Shown here: in pieces, positions 44,643 to 54,139 of the stretch | Position numbering within the stretch: the stretch's first letter is position 1 | Layout of the letters: each line of letters begins with the position of its first letter | Source of the DNA: Anaerolineaceae bacterium | GTDB lineage: Bacteria; Chloroflexota; Anaerolineae; Aggregatilineales; Phototrophicaceae | Assembly (NCBI GenBank): GCA_020634115.1 | Contig: JACKCH010000024.1 | Location: 1 to 58,241, forward strand | Direction: 5' to 3' | DNA: 58,241 nucleotides | Notes under the pieces: model-generated | Seen by the model: the letters and a program-made list of their open reading frames with translations, nothing else | Databases searched by the model: none | What the model was told of the DNA's origin: nothing | Translations under genes and position numbers: made by a program

Positions 44643-45686
44643 TTAATCGATACCGCGCATCCGGGGGTCGAGCGCGTCACGCAGACCGTCGCCCAGGAAG
44701 TTAAAGGCGAACATCACCATCGCCAGCGCGACCGCCGGGAACAAAGCCTGGAACGGGTAGCTGCTGATTGTGCGCGAGCCTTCTGCAATCATCATGCCCC
44801 AGCTTGGACGTGGCGGGTTCACTCCCAGTCCGATGAAGCTCAGGAACGCTTCAAAAGAGATGTACGCCGGGATTGACAGCGTTTCACTCACAATGACCGG
44901 CCCCAGAATGTTAGGCAGAATGTGCTGGAACAGGATAGAGGGCGTCGTGCTGCCGATGGAGCGTGCCGCTTCAACATATTCTTTTTCCCTCGCGGAAAGC
45001 ACCTGGCCGCGCACCAGCCGTGCCATGCCCATCCAGGAAGTCAGGCCGATGCCGATGAAAATGAACATCATGCCACCGGTAGCCGAGTCAAGCTGCCCCA
45101 GTGTATACTGCAACGTTCCCGGTTCCGGGTTGGAAAAACTGGTTCGGAAAAATGTCATCAAGAGGATGATAAACAAGAGCGTTGGGAAGGCATACATCAG
45201 GTCGACAAAACGCATCAATAGGTTATCCACGCGCCCGCCGGCATACCCGGCAGCCAACCCGACGATCACCCCGACAATCAGGCTGGTGAGCGGGCCGATA
45301 AAGGCGATGAACAGAGAGACCTGCGCTCCATACATAATGCGGCTCAGAATATCGCGCCCCAGGGTATCTGCCCCCAATGCATAATTATCATCGATGGTGA
45401 CATACCCTCCCTCGTCTTTGGGGACCAGGTTGGGGAAAAGAGGGAGAATCCAGCGAGGGGCAGCGTTATTATCAGCAAGTACCTGAGTCGAGAAGTCCTT
45501 AGGTGCCAATACCGGCGCAAAAATTGCAATGAACACATTGAACGTGATAATGATAAGCCCAATCAGAGCCAGGCGATTGCGCCGCAGCCGTTTCCACGCA
45601 TCTAACCACAGGCTGTCGCCTTTTACGTAGGTACCATCAGAGATCGTGGCAACTTTCCTCTGAGAAGTTTGTTGTACAGCAGTCAT
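44643..45686 (-). CDS. oppC: Peptide ABC transporter permease, OppC/DppC type
   Basis: 347 residues. An N-terminal cytoplasmic extension and the first helix (LALIGLIIITFNVFIAIFAPVL) precede a large outer loop, then a BPD_transp_1 domain with helices from about residue 130 on and the EAA loop EYVEAARSIGSTTPSILFQHILPN near 230-255. The C-terminus NFLGDGLRDALDPRMRG is typical of OppC/DppC. It forms the translocation channel with OppB, encoded 16 bases upstream. GAGGAT lies in that gap before the ATG. Confidence 0.95.
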   Translation of the reverse strand: MTAVQQTSQRKVATISDGTYVKGDSLWLDAWKRLRRNRLALIGLIIITFNVFIAIFAPVLAPKDFSTQVLADNNAAPRWILPLFPNLVPKDEGGYVTIDDNYALGADTLGRDILSRIMYGAQVSLFIAFIGPLTSLIVGVIVGLAAGYAGGRVDNLLMRFVDLMYAFPTLLFIILLMTFFRTSFSNPEPGTLQYTLGQLDSATGGMMFIFIGIGLTSWMGMARLVRGQVLSAREKEYVEAARSIGSTTPSILFQHILPNILGPVIVSETLSIPAYISFEAFLSFIGLGVNPPRPSWGMMIAEGSRTISSYPFQALFPAVALAMVMFAFNFLGDGLRDALDPRMRGID

Positions 45687-45702
45687 ACGATCTTATCCTC
45701 AG

Positions 45703-46722
45703 TTAATCGTACCGGATGCGCGGGTCAAGCCACGCATACATTATATCCACTAACAAATTTGCAATCACCAGAAAAGCGGCATACAGCAGGATGGTTCCCA
45801 TAATGACCGGGTAATCCCGCCCGGAGATGCTGGTCACAAAAAAGCGCCCCATGCCGGGAATAGCGAAGATCACCTCAACAACAAATGTACCGGTTACGAG
45901 AGCGGCGAACAGCGGGCCAAGCACCGTCACAACCGGGATAAGTCCATTCTTTAACGCATGGAAGATAATCACGGCACGTTCCGAAAGCCCTTTGGCGCGG
46001 GCTGTGCGGATATAATCTTCATTCAGAACCTGCAGCAGGCTGGCGCGAGTGAGCCGGGCCAACAACGCCGAGTTCACGAACCCTAACGCAACCGCCGGTA
46101 GAATCATCTGCTGGAACGACCCCCAGCCGGTGACCGGAACCCACTTCAGGTTGACACCAAAAATATATTGTAAAACCGGTGCAGTGATAATCACCGGCAC
46201 CGACACTCCCATGACCGCAATCCCCATGCCGATATAGTCATAGATGGTGTTGCGGTTGAGTGCGGAGAAGATGCCTAGCGGGATGCCCAGCATCATGGCG
46301 ATCCCCAGCGCGGCCACCCCGAGCTGGAAAGAGACAGGCAGGTTATCACGAAAGATGTCATTCACGGAACGGCTGCGAGATTTATAGGTCGGGCCGAAGT
46401 TAATCCAGCGCAGTGTGGCTTGATCGCCGAAAAAAGCTGGCAAGGGGATGACCACCAGGTAATCTTTAGCTGCATCTGGCTTGAAAGTCCCATACGTAAT
46501 CGTTGGTATAGCGATGTCCCCGACATAAGATACATATTGCGTGACGATAGGATCATCCAGATGATATTTTTCATTCATGATTGCCATCGTCTGGGGGGGT
46601 AGTGGTTTTTCCCGATCAAACGGGCCACCAGGGACAGCGTGCATCAATGCAAAAACAACGATAGATAGCACAAAAAGGACGAGCAACATCCATAATAAGC
46701 GCCGTGTGATAAACCTTGCCAT
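45703..46722 (-). CDS. oppB: Peptide ABC transporter permease, OppB/DppB type
   Basis: 339 residues. The first helix with LLWMLLVLFVLSIVVFALMHAVPG is the standard OppB/DppB start, followed by a long outer loop (about residues 55-130) and the BPD_transp_1 domain with the EAA loop EDYIRTARAKGLSERAVIFH. It ends DPRIRYD. Partner of OppC. AAGGG is 8 bases before the ATG. A stable hairpin lies between oppA and oppB. Confidence 0.95.
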   Translation of the reverse strand: MARFITRRLLWMLLVLFVLSIVVFALMHAVPGGPFDREKPLPPQTMAIMNEKYHLDDPIVTQYVSYVGDIAIPTITYGTFKPDAAKDYLVVIPLPAFFGDQATLRWINFGPTYKSRSRSVNDIFRDNLPVSFQLGVAALGIAMMLGIPLGIFSALNRNTIYDYIGMGIAVMGVSVPVIITAPVLQYIFGVNLKWVPVTGWGSFQQMILPAVALGFVNSALLARLTRASLLQVLNEDYIRTARAKGLSERAVIIFHALKNGLIPVVTVLGPLFAALVTGTFVVEVIFAIPGMGRFFVTSISGRDYPVIMGTILLYAAFLVIANLLVDIMYAWLDPRIRYD

Positions 46723-46753
46723 CTTTTAAACCCTTTTTAATTGCTGTAGAGAC

Positions 46754-46784
46754 ATAGGGGCATGACATTACGTCATGCCCCTAT
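46754..46784. repeat. Stable palindrome between oppA and oppB
   Basis: ATAGGGGCATGAC and GTCATGCCCCTAT form a perfect 13-bp stem with loop ATTAC. There is no T-run on the operon strand. It is the same GGGGCATGA family as the element at 508. A hairpin here often keeps binding-protein mRNA more abundant than permease mRNA (inference). Confidence 0.7.
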
Positions 46785-46812
46785 ACTCACCTAATTCAAT
46801 CGTGGATTGCGC

Positions 46813-48492
46813 TTAGTTAATGTCCCACTTCTCATAACGCTGGCTGCCCAGCGCGGGGTAGGTGCGTTCGATATTGGGCTTGGTTAACTGGACAGTGGTG
46901 TACCAGTAGATCGGGATGATGCCCACCTGATCGCGGCTCAGGATGTCTTCGGCAGCAGCGTACAGTTCACGACGGGTTTCCAGGTCGGTTTCAGCACGAG
47001 CCTGGTCAACCAGGGCATCAAATTCAGGACTGTTGAAGTTGGGGTCATTCTGTGAGGAGTCCGAACGGAACACCACACGCAGGAAGTTGTCGGCATCAGG
47101 ATAGTCCGAGCACCAGCCGGAGCGGTAGATCGTCGGTGCATCTTCGCTCAGCGTGCTGAAGTAGGTGGTCGGGTCCATCGCGCTCAACTGCACTTCGATC
47201 CCCAGGGTGTCTTTCCACATCTGCTGGATCGCCTGGGCAATCGCGGCGTGACCAGAGGAGTCGTTGTAAGCCAGGGTAATCGTCGGCAGGTCAGCAGCGG
47301 AGGCAACACCGAGTTCTTCCAGACCCATCGCCAGTTCTTCCTGAGCCAGCATGGGGTCATAGCCGATACCGGCCTCGGGGTTGGTGTCCAGTGTCGGGGC
47401 GGCGATCAGGCCAGGACGGGCGAACCAGCGGGCAGGAGTCTGACCGCCCTTGGTCACGTTGTCCACGATGGACTGGCGGTCAACGGCCAGTGACATCGCA
47501 CGGCGCAGGTGAACGCTGTCGCCCAACGGGGCTTTGTCCTGGTTCACGCCCAGGTAGTAGGTGCAGTCACGGGCGCCAATCGTCAGTTCAGCACTGAGCG
47601 TGGCATCGGCACGGACGCGATCCATTTCTTCCAACGGCGGGTTGACAGCGGAGATGGTACCGGCTTCGTATTCAGCCATCGCAGCCTGCGGGTCGAGGAA
47701 ATGGAAAACGACCTCGTCCAGAATGGCCTGCGGGGCATCCGGGCTGCCCGGCCAGAAGGGGTTCTTAATCAGGGTGATGCTGACATCATGTTCCCATTCC
47801 TTGAGTGCGAATGGGCCATAGGTGGTGTAGTATTCCGGTTCAGTCCAGCTGTCGCCACCGGCCTCAACTGCCCAGGAAGGCAGCGGGCTGACCATCCACA
47901 GACCGTAGATGTACGGCGCGAAGGACACCGCTACCGGGGAGGTGATTTCAACGGTGTAATCATCCAGAGCCTGAATACCCAGGTCGTCAGCGGTGGCTTC
48001 ACCACCATTGAAGGCCTGCCCGTTGACGATAAATTCAGCGGGTACATAAGCGTAAGTTGACGCGGTGGCCGGGTCGAGCGTGCGCTTCCAGGCATACACA
48101 ACGTCATTCGCGGTCACATAACGGGGGTTGCCCATGTCGTCCATGACTTGTTCCACTGCGCCGCTATCAGCATTGTAGTGAACCCAGGGGACGCCTTCCA
48201 TCAGGTGGAAAGTGAAGGTGAAGCCGTCGTCTGATACGTCCCAGCTGCTGGCGAGGCCAGGCAGAAGCGCGCCGTCGGCTTCGCCCTGACCGGTCAGGCC
48301 GACAAACATTTCATTAATCATCTGGATTTCGCCAGCAACCTCAGAAAGGGACGGGTCAATTGTGTTCAGATCGCCACCGACCATCCCGAGAGCTGTGTGC
48401 AGGACTTTTTCTTGTGCGCTGACGCCCAGAGTCAAACTCATGAGCATCATCACCACTAGGGCAAGCCCAATAAAGCGAAGATACTTGGACAT
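46813..48492 (-). CDS. oppA: Oligopeptide ABC transporter substrate-binding protein (SBP_bac_5)
   Basis: 559 residues. A signal peptide (LALVVMMLMSLTLGVSA, residues 11-27) has no lipobox Cys, so unlike most single-membrane bacterial binding proteins it is not an obvious lipoprotein. The SBP_bac_5 domain follows with GGDLNTIDPSL, FVGLTGQGEADGALLPGLASSWDVS, VYAWKRTLDP and DLETRRELYAAAEDILSRDQVGIIPIYW near the end. It delivers peptides (or similar ligands) to OppBC. GAGGAG precedes the ATG by 9 bases. No OppD/OppF ATPase genes appear in the window. Confidence 0.94.
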   Translation of the reverse strand: MSKYLRFIGLALVVMMLMSLTLGVSAQEKVLHTALGMVGGDLNTIDPSLSEVAGEIQMINEMFVGLTGQGEADGALLPGLASSWDVSDDGFTFTFHLMEGVPWVHYNADSGAVEQVMDDMGNPRYVTANDVVYAWKRTLDPATASTYAYVPAEFIVNGQAFNGGEATADDLGIQALDDYTVEITSPVAVSFAPYIYGLWMVSPLPSWAVEAGGDSWTEPEYYTTYGPFALKEWEHDVSITLIKNPFWPGSPDAPQAILDEVVFHFLDPQAAMAEYEAGTISAVNPPLEEMDRVRADATLSAELTIGARDCTYYLGVNQDKAPLGDSVHLRRAMSLAVDRQSIVDNVTKGGQTPARWFARPGLIAAPTLDTNPEAGIGYDPMLAQEELAMGLEELGVASAADLPTITLAYNDSSGHAAIAQAIQQMWKDTLGIEVQLSAMDPTTYFSTLSEDAPTIYRSGWCSDYPDADNFLRVVFRSDSSQNDPNFNSPEFDALVDQARAETDLETRRELYAAAEDILSRDQVGIIPIYWYTTVQLTKPNIERTYPALGSQRYEKWDIN

Positions 48493-48583
48493 TGTGCTTT
48501 ACTCCTCAAAATATACTTAATAAGAGGTTAAGATCAAGCGGGGCGCTCCTCATCTCGTCTCGCCTGACTACTTCCAGTTTGCA

Positions 48584-48612
48584 AGCATAACACATCTGAT
48601 TTTAATCAGCAA
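48584..48612 (-). promoter_or_regulatory. Candidate promoter of the opp operon
   Basis: On the minus strand TTGCTG (48612-48607), a 17-base spacer and TATGCT (48589-48584), about 90 bases before the oppA ATG. The rest of the gap 48613-48875 holds no gene that I can see. Confidence 0.45.
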
Positions 48613-48875
48613 ATCCTTTAATCCGCTCTTTATGCACATTCTATGAAATGGTCAATCCCATTTGGCGGAAATTTGTGCGTTTTTAACAAATAGCCTCAAT
48701 AGGATCATATTACAAGCAGGTGCCTGACGTTACGTGAAAGGGATAGATGTTCGCGGGAACTTATGCCAGGGTCGATTATCAATGGTGAGAAAAAAGTGTG
48801 CCAGATCGTAGGCCGAAGATACAAAAACCGTGTCGCGACATCCCTATGCGCTATTCATTATCTGTGGGTTCTTAC

Positions 48876-48900
48876 AAAAAAGGCGCACCACTGTGCGCCT
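48876..48900 (-). terminator. Intrinsic terminator after the HdeD-like gene
   Basis: On the minus strand AGGCGCAC, loop AGTG, GTGCGCCT, then TTTTTTGTAAG. It lies 49 bases after the stop. The stem is a shortened GGCGCAC palindrome like that at 22673. Confidence 0.8.
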
Positions 48901-48948
48901 ATCTGAATCCGTCCTATTTCGTTGGGTAGCCTTCGCTACCTCCGTTAG

Positions 48949-49515
48949 TTATGCTGGTTGGTGCTGCTGGTGGTGCATCCGGTCGTGATGCGTCTTCAGA
49001 CGGAAGGACAGCACCAGGAGGAAAGCCCCGAACGCGATGGCGTAGAACGCCAGGATCCACAAGACCGCCAGAATGCCGGTGCCCGGAGCGAAGAATAGCA
49101 GCGCACCGAACAGGATCGAAACCACACCGCTCAATGCGAGCCACAACTCACCAGCGATCTCCTTCCGCAATTGGAGCGCCGCGAACAGCTCGGTTACTCC
49201 GGTGAAAATTGCCCAGGCAGCGATGATGTACAGCAGAACCAGCGCGGTTAATCCCGGCCACATCACGGCGGCTAAACCGGCGAAGATACTCACCACGCCT
49301 TCCAGCACGGATACCCACCAGTGTTGATGTTTGCCATGTCCCTTCAGGCCTGCCCAGACTGAGAGAATGCCGTCAGATAGCGCGTAAGCACCCCATAGCA
49401 AGACCAGGGCTTCCAGGGCGATGGCCGGTGCCAGCAATACAATCACGCCGAACAGGATCGCGATCCCGCCTCGGATAGCTAATGTCCACCAGTTAGTTGA
49501 GAGGATATGTAACAT
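48949..49515 (-). CDS. HdeD/DUF308-family membrane protein
   Basis: 188 residues with six membrane helices in three hairpin pairs, matching the short HdeD family: WWTLAIRGGIAILFGVIVLLAP, ALSDGILSVWAGL, WWVSVLEGVVSIFAGLAAVMWP and GIILAV-like pairs. The C-terminus is His-rich (HHDRMHHQQHQ). HdeD members are linked to acid or general stress resistance in enterobacteria; the molecular role is unknown. ATG 49515 has AGGG 6 bases upstream; GTG 49536 is an alternative. A terminator follows. Confidence 0.88.
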   Translation of the reverse strand: MLHILSTNWWTLAIRGGIAILFGVIVLLAPAIALEALVLLWGAYALSDGILSVWAGLKGHGKHQHWWVSVLEGVVSIFAGLAAVMWPGLTALVLLYIIAAWAIFTGVTELFAALQLRKEIAGELWLALSGVVSILFGALLFFAPGTGILAVLWILAFYAIAFGAFLLVLSFRLKTHHDRMHHQQHQPA

Positions 49516-49620
49516 CGTTTCCCTCATTTCTTCCACGTTTCAAATCTGTTTTGACTCTACACCGGCTGTGTACGAAAAGCGTCTCATCAGTGTCAGAAAT
49601 GGGTAAGAGATGAGGACTAC

Positions 49621-51723
49621 CTATTGTGTGGCCTGCCGTTCGACGATGAGCACCGAATTGCCCGATAAGGCATAGATCACCTGCTGGTTAGTATCCGCCA
49701 CCACCGCACTCAGACTGACGAACATATTTTCATCGAAGGCGCGATAGCTGTTGACGAAAGCCCCGGCATAGGTGGTTTCGTAAATCGTGCGCTCCGCCCG
49801 GCTGACGATGTACATCAACTGCTGTGTCGAGTCGAGAAACAGATCGTTGGCGCTGGTCAATGGCTGGCTTTCCGGGAAGGCGGCGTAACCGAAGGGCTGC
49901 TGTGTGCCGGAAAAGAACTTGATGAGCGTACCGTTTGCCAGCAGTACAAATACTACACCGTTATCGTCAATCGCAAAATCAACCGCTGTACGAATATCTG
50001 GCCGGCCTTCGCCCGTGAAATATTCGATGGGCGGGTTCAGGTAACTGCCGCCAGTGGCTTCGTAGCGCCAGAGCTGATTCGCTTCCGGGTCGAGGATATA
50101 CAGTTTGCCTCCCCATAGCGTAATCCCAGTGGGATTCCCCCACCGTTCCGTCCCTTGCAACCGTTGTGCGCCACAAGTGCCGATCAGCCGGGCGGAACAG
50201 TTAATCACGAGTCCGTTCTGGTCAACCGCCACAATCTCGGCATCATCATCCGACCAGGCGATGTCAATCATATTACCCACGCGGAACTGGCCGATAGTGG
50301 CGTTAATCCGCATCGCCGGGATGTATTCCTGTGCTGATGGCACCGTGCCGCGCCCGTCGCTGGTGAGGGTGACGCGGTACACTTGCTGATTCTGGGTATC
50401 CAGCATATACAGGTCGAGGCCGCTCAGGACGATTTTTTCTAATATCGCGTTACGGAATGACTTGAGGACATAGACATCGCGGCGTTCAATTGAGGATAGG
50501 TGGTCAATCACAGACTGCGCCTGTCGGGTGTAAGCGGCCAGCGTGGGGTCGCCCGCTCGCATCTGGTCGCAGCGGTTAACGACGGCCAGCACCGCGTTCC
50601 AGGCAGCCAGCGTACCTTGTACATCGCTGGAAGCGATTCCCTGGGCAGTTTGCGTCGCCTGGGTAGCCTCTTCCACGCACAATTCAAACTCACTTTCGCC
50701 GGTTCCGGCCAGCCACATCACGATGACCACGACGACCACGATTACCGGAATCAGGACTGCTATACCTGCCGCTGCCGGACTCGCAATCCAGCTTCGCTGT
50801 CCCTCTTTAGGGTCGGGCAGCGCCTTATCGAGCAGGGTATCTGCCCCGGCCAGCGCGCTGGCGGCCCGCTGCGCGACATTGGCTGTCCCCTGCTGTGCCC
50901 GCAGACCCACCGATTCGGCGGCCTGTGCCAGTTTGCCGGGCGGTGGTGGGGGTGGCAGGGTTTCGGCGGTGGTGGGCTCCGGTTCCGGGGGAGCTGGCTG
51001 TCGCACGGTAGACTCCGCCTCACGGGTGGGGACAGCTACCGGGATTTCCGGCGGCACGAACTCGACTGCCAACAGGGTCAGTTGTGCCGTGACCATTTCC
51101 TTCAGAGCCGAGAGCGCCGCCGCAATATCCGGGGCTTTAAGCCCTGCCCACAGCTTGTCCCGATCCAGGTCGGCTAACCCAGCATCTCCCAGTATGAGCC
51201 GCGATCCACTAACGACTGGATAGCGTGTCATACGGACATCGGCAACCGGGTGAACGCCCATCGGTGGACGGAAAATCGCCTCATCTTTACTCAAATCTTC
51301 AGGGAAGGTTACCTGTTCTTCGGCAGAGAGGAACGCGATCCCTGAACCGACCCGCGCCAGGTATACCTCCTGATCGTGCAGCACGGCACAGAGCATATTG
51401 GCTTCGTAAGCGCGTTTGCCACTGATATTATGTTCATGCAGGTCGCCGTTCAAAGTAGCGAACACGTTGCGCAGCGCTGCCGTGATGCTGCCGCTAGTGG
51501 TGAAGTACCGTTCTGCGGCCAAAGCCGCCATCTGCTCGTAAAAAGCTGGGGGCGCGACCACCTGCCCTGAAGGATAGACCAGCACAAAAAAGGTGTCTGT
51601 CTCGCGCCCGCGTGCTGCCTTGCGGGGCGCGACTTCCACCAATGCGCCGGGGGGTGGGGCGCTGATTGACCGCCCACCGACGATATATAGATGTCCAACC
51701 AGGGCTTCAAAATCGAATGCCAT
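49621..51723 (-). CDS. PP2C-like domain - membrane anchor - beta-propeller protein
   Basis: 700 residues. Residues 1-215 resemble the PP2C fold (ERYFTTSGSITAALRNVFATLNGDLHEHN, LCAVLHDQEVYLARVGSG, RLILGDAGLADL), but the DGxGG metal-binding motif is not visible, so phosphatase activity is unlikely. A Pro/Glu-rich linker leads to one membrane helix (about 320-345, IAVLIPVIVVVVVIVMWLAG). The outer part (about 400-700) is a six-bladed beta-propeller-like domain with LDLYMLDTQNQQVYRV, GGKLYILDPEANQLWRY and similar blades. It may pass an extracellular or cytoplasmic signal across the membrane. ATG 51723 has AAGGG 9 bases upstream; ATG 51747 is an alternative. Confidence 0.75.
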   Translation of the reverse strand: MAFDFEALVGHLYIVGGRSISAPPPGALVEVAPRKAARGRETDTFFVLVYPSGQVVAPPAFYEQMAALAAERYFTTSGSITAALRNVFATLNGDLHEHNISGKRAYEANMLCAVLHDQEVYLARVGSGIAFLSAEEQVTFPEDLSKDEAIFRPPMGVHPVADVRMTRYPVVSGSRLILGDAGLADLDRDKLWAGLKAPDIAAALSALKEMVTAQLTLLAVEFVPPEIPVAVPTREAESTVRQPAPPEPEPTTAETLPPPPPPGKLAQAAESVGLRAQQGTANVAQRAASALAGADTLLDKALPDPKEGQRSWIASPAAAGIAVLIPVIVVVVVIVMWLAGTGESEFELCVEEATQATQTAQGIASSDVQGTLAAWNAVLAVVNRCDQMRAGDPTLAAYTRQAQSVIDHLSSIERRDVYVLKSFRNAILEKIVLSGLDLYMLDTQNQQVYRVTLTSDGRGTVPSAQEYIPAMRINATIGQFRVGNMIDIAWSDDDAEIVAVDQNGLVINCSARLIGTCGAQRLQGTERWGNPTGITLWGGKLYILDPEANQLWRYEATGGSYLNPPIEYFTGEGRPDIRTAVDFAIDDNGVVFVLLANGTLIKFFSGTQQPFGYAAFPESQPLTSANDLFLDSTQQLMYIVSRAERTIYETTYAGAFVNSYRAFDENMFVSLSAVVADTNQQVIYALSGNSVLIVERQATQ

Positions 51724-51915
51724 CGTTTGCACCCTTGAGTGACTCACCGGATCAGTTCATGGGCGGAACGCGCAGTAGGAAACCGCCAACACGCCCGATG
51801 AACGGAGTATTTACCGTGAAAACCATAGGTTGGATTGTACATGATTCAAAGACCTGCACAAGAGAGGATGCCACAAACTGGATGCGGTTGTAAGGCTGAG
51901 GACTTGTCTATCGGA

Positions 51916-52299
51916 TCACCCGCGCATAAACTGGCCGGAAAGCGCTCGTTGGGTCAGGTCACGCAGGACTTTCAATGAAACTGGTTTCACCAGGTATTCG
52001 TCGGCCCGGTCAAGTTCCTGGCAGCTTGGGAAGCGAACATGCTCATGGGCACTGACAATAACGACAATGGTGTTATTCAGACGCGGCGTATCCAGGATGT
52101 ACCCCAGTACGTCTAATCCCCCTACCCGAGGTAAATACATATCCAGAAAAACGATTCTGGGGGTGTTTTGCTCTAGTAACTCAATTGCCTCAGCCCCATC
52201 GACCGCTTCTATAACGTCAACGGGAAGCGGACGCAAAGTTTGAGTCAAAAAGACTCGGGAAGGCACGTCGTCATCTACTACTAGCACGCTGTTCGGCAT
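51916..52299 (-). CDS. Stand-alone response regulator receiver
   Basis: 127 residues forming a single receiver domain with no output. The acidic residues Asp9-Asp10-Asp11 (VVDDD), phospho-acceptor Asp53 in VFLDMYLP and Lys105 in YLVKPVS are all present. Receivers of this kind act by protein contact, for example in motility or phosphorelays. It stands alone; no kinase is adjacent. AGGG precedes the ATG by 7 bases. Confidence 0.93.
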   Translation of the reverse strand: MPNSVLVVDDDVPSRVFLTQTLRPLPVDVIEAVDGAEAIELLEQNTPRIVFLDMYLPRVGGLDVLGYILDTPRLNNTIVVIVSAHEHVRFPSCQELDRADEYLVKPVSLKVLRDLTQRALSGQFMRG

Positions 52300-52935
52300 A
52301 TTTTACCCTGACCACTTTCTGACAGCTTTTTGCACTGGTCGAAAAAACTATTGCCCAGTGCCGGAAAGGAATGGTATTTTCACAAGATCCGCCCACCATT
52401 TTAGGCGAGAGCAGCGTATGGTTGTAATATTCTTGAATTATCTTAATTTCAATCATACACAGCGTTCGGCTACAAGTGCAATCGTACCTTAATCCTGTAT
52501 GCCGCCCAACGGCTTTGCTGCTGCGATGCCCTGGTTATGATGTGGATTATCTGCGCAAACAGGATTTATTCTGCACAGATTCCTATATACCGACAGCATT
52601 AAAGGAGCATCAAGGAAAAGAAAGAATGCAGTAGGACTTTATGACTATCTCTGACTCTATTTATAACCTGCTTTTATGTGTTGAGCAAGATCAAGAAAAT
52701 ATAAATAATTAATTAATTTGTGTTCACATGCCCAACTATTGCCCCACCAAATACGTTGAACTATTAAATTCACTGTGAAATGGGCTATGAAATAATTTAT
52801 CTCTGATCGCCCCATTTGTTTGGATATTATAACGGTACTCTGCAAAAAAAACAGGGAATGTCACAAAACCGGAACAAGCTTACGTAAGCAAGGCCTTTAT
52901 ATTTCTTGTAAAGGTAATCACTTGCTCTATGTGAT
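52300..52935. other. AT-rich non-coding region
   Basis: 636 bases. From about 52430 to 52960 the sequence is strongly AT-rich (runs such as AAATATAAATAATTAATTAATTT) against GC-rich genes on both sides. A minus-strand frame of 62 codons at 52845-52657 has no ribosome site or recognisable motif, so I do not call it. No tRNA, inverted terminal repeat or mobile gene is visible; an origin-like or horizontally acquired leftover is conceivable. Confidence 0.5.
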
Positions 52936-53817
52936 TTATGCTGGTGATCTCACCGTAAAAGTCAATCGACTCACCTCCTCGTCAGCCAGGAACAGGCGCA
53001 CCTCGTATTCCCCTGGTGGATAGCCAGCCTGATCACCAAAGAAGAAGTAGCTGCTGCCCGCTGTCCCACTGCTCCACAAATATGATTGACCCTGCACCGG
53101 TACCCCTTCCCGATACAGGATGCGCGACCAGGCCAATCCGTTATCGAGGTCCCGGTACTCAAAAAACAGGAACACGCGGGGAATTCCGGCGGGGAATACG
53201 TTTCCCGGCTGGTCGGGTTCGCCATCGGGCGTTATGCCGCTGGCGGCAGCGGTCAGGTGCAGGATGGCGTTCTGCCGGGGCACTTTGGAGGACTGTACCG
53301 GGGTCAGGTTCAGCACGATCTCAAACGTAGCGGTGGGCGTGACGGTGATGGTAGGCGTCAGTGTGTGGGTGGGCGTCTGCGTAGCCGTTGGGGTGTTGGT
53401 CGCGGTGGATGTGGGCGTCAGTGTGTGGGTGGGTGTCATGGTGGGTGTGGGCGTGCGAGTGGGTGGGATCGGTGTAATGGTGGCTGTGGGTGTGCGGGTC
53501 GGGTCGCCGGGGTTGGTGGCAGTGGGTAATGCCACCCCTTTCAGGCCACTGGGATCATTCGCCATCAGCAGGTTAATCTGATTATAAGCCACGCCCGCCA
53601 GCCCGCTGTAAAACGCCAAGGCCAGCCCTGCGACAAACAGCCCGATTGAGATCAGGAACAAGCGCCCGCCACGCTTCCCGGCAGTCCGCCGCAGCCGCCA
53701 GTACGAGCCAGTACGCCCCAGGTAAAGCTGTTGGAGCGCCAATAGAAACAGCACCAGCGCCACGACCAGCATGGCGACAATCAGTATCGGGAGAAGATCA
53801 GTCAGAGTTTGAATCAT
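52936..53817 (-). CDS. Membrane protein with Thr/Pro-rich repeat linker
   Basis: 293 residues. Two membrane helices (residues 9-30 and 51-72) flank a basic cytoplasmic loop (TAGKRGGR). A Thr/Pro linker of about 70 residues (units of TPTPTMTPTH type) precedes a C-terminal beta-rich domain of about 110 residues with VFLFFEYRDLDNGLAWSR, YFFFGDQAGYPPGEYEVRLF. That last domain looks like a secreted carbohydrate- or ligand-binding fold, but I do not recognise it. No ribosome site is clear before ATG 53817. Probably exposes the C-terminal domain outside the cell. Confidence 0.75.
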   Translation of the reverse strand: MIQTLTDLLPILIVAMLVVALVLFLLALQQLYLGRTGSYWRLRRTAGKRGGRLFLISIGLFVAGLALAFYSGLAGVAYNQINLLMANDPSGLKGVALPTATNPGDPTRTPTATITPIPPTRTPTPTMTPTHTLTPTSTATNTPTATQTPTHTLTPTITVTPTATFEIVLNLTPVQSSKVPRQNAILHLTAAASGITPDGEPDQPGNVFPAGIPRVFLFFEYRDLDNGLAWSRILYREGVPVQGQSYLWSSGTAGSSYFFFGDQAGYPPGEYEVRLFLADEEVSRLTFTVRSPA

Positions 53818-54139
53818 AGAAAACGTCTTATGTGAAATAAAGGCATGGTAAACGGCACAAGACTCGCACCAGGAAAGCTGGTTTTCAGTGGTCAGTTATC
53901 AGCTTTCAGCGCTGCAATTGACAAATTTGAGTGAATTACGATTTTGTTCTCTTCTGTTGGACAGCAAGAATGCTGTCCCTACAAAAAACGCGATTCTTCG
54001 TGTCCGAAAGCAGACCGAATGACGATAAAATCCAAATCTGAGATTTACTGAACTTTCCTTTTTCTGACCACTGAGAACTGAAAACTGACGACTCGAACCC
54101 GATTCATATCACATAGAGCGTAGAAAGTGAAACCCGCCG
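53818..54139. repeat. Intergenic region with reiterated sequences and a hairpin
   Basis: Contains TTTTCAGTGGTCAGTTATCAG (first 20 bases shown by position 53881-53900), the palindrome GGACAGCA/TGCTGTCC at 53959-53978, and CTGACCACTGAGAACTGAA followed by CTGACGACTCGAACCCGATT at 54064-54105. The last element matches 1497-1542 upstream of lexA. No gene. Confidence 0.55.

Noticed and set aside
52657..52845. Minus-strand frame of 62 codons in the AT-rich island
   Set aside because: No ribosome site, no recognisable motif, and the local composition gives open frames by chance.
53280..53540. GTGGGTGT-rich stretch as a DNA repeat or CRISPR-like array
   Set aside because: It encodes the Thr/Pro linker of the membrane protein in frame; unit lengths are irregular and there are no spacers.
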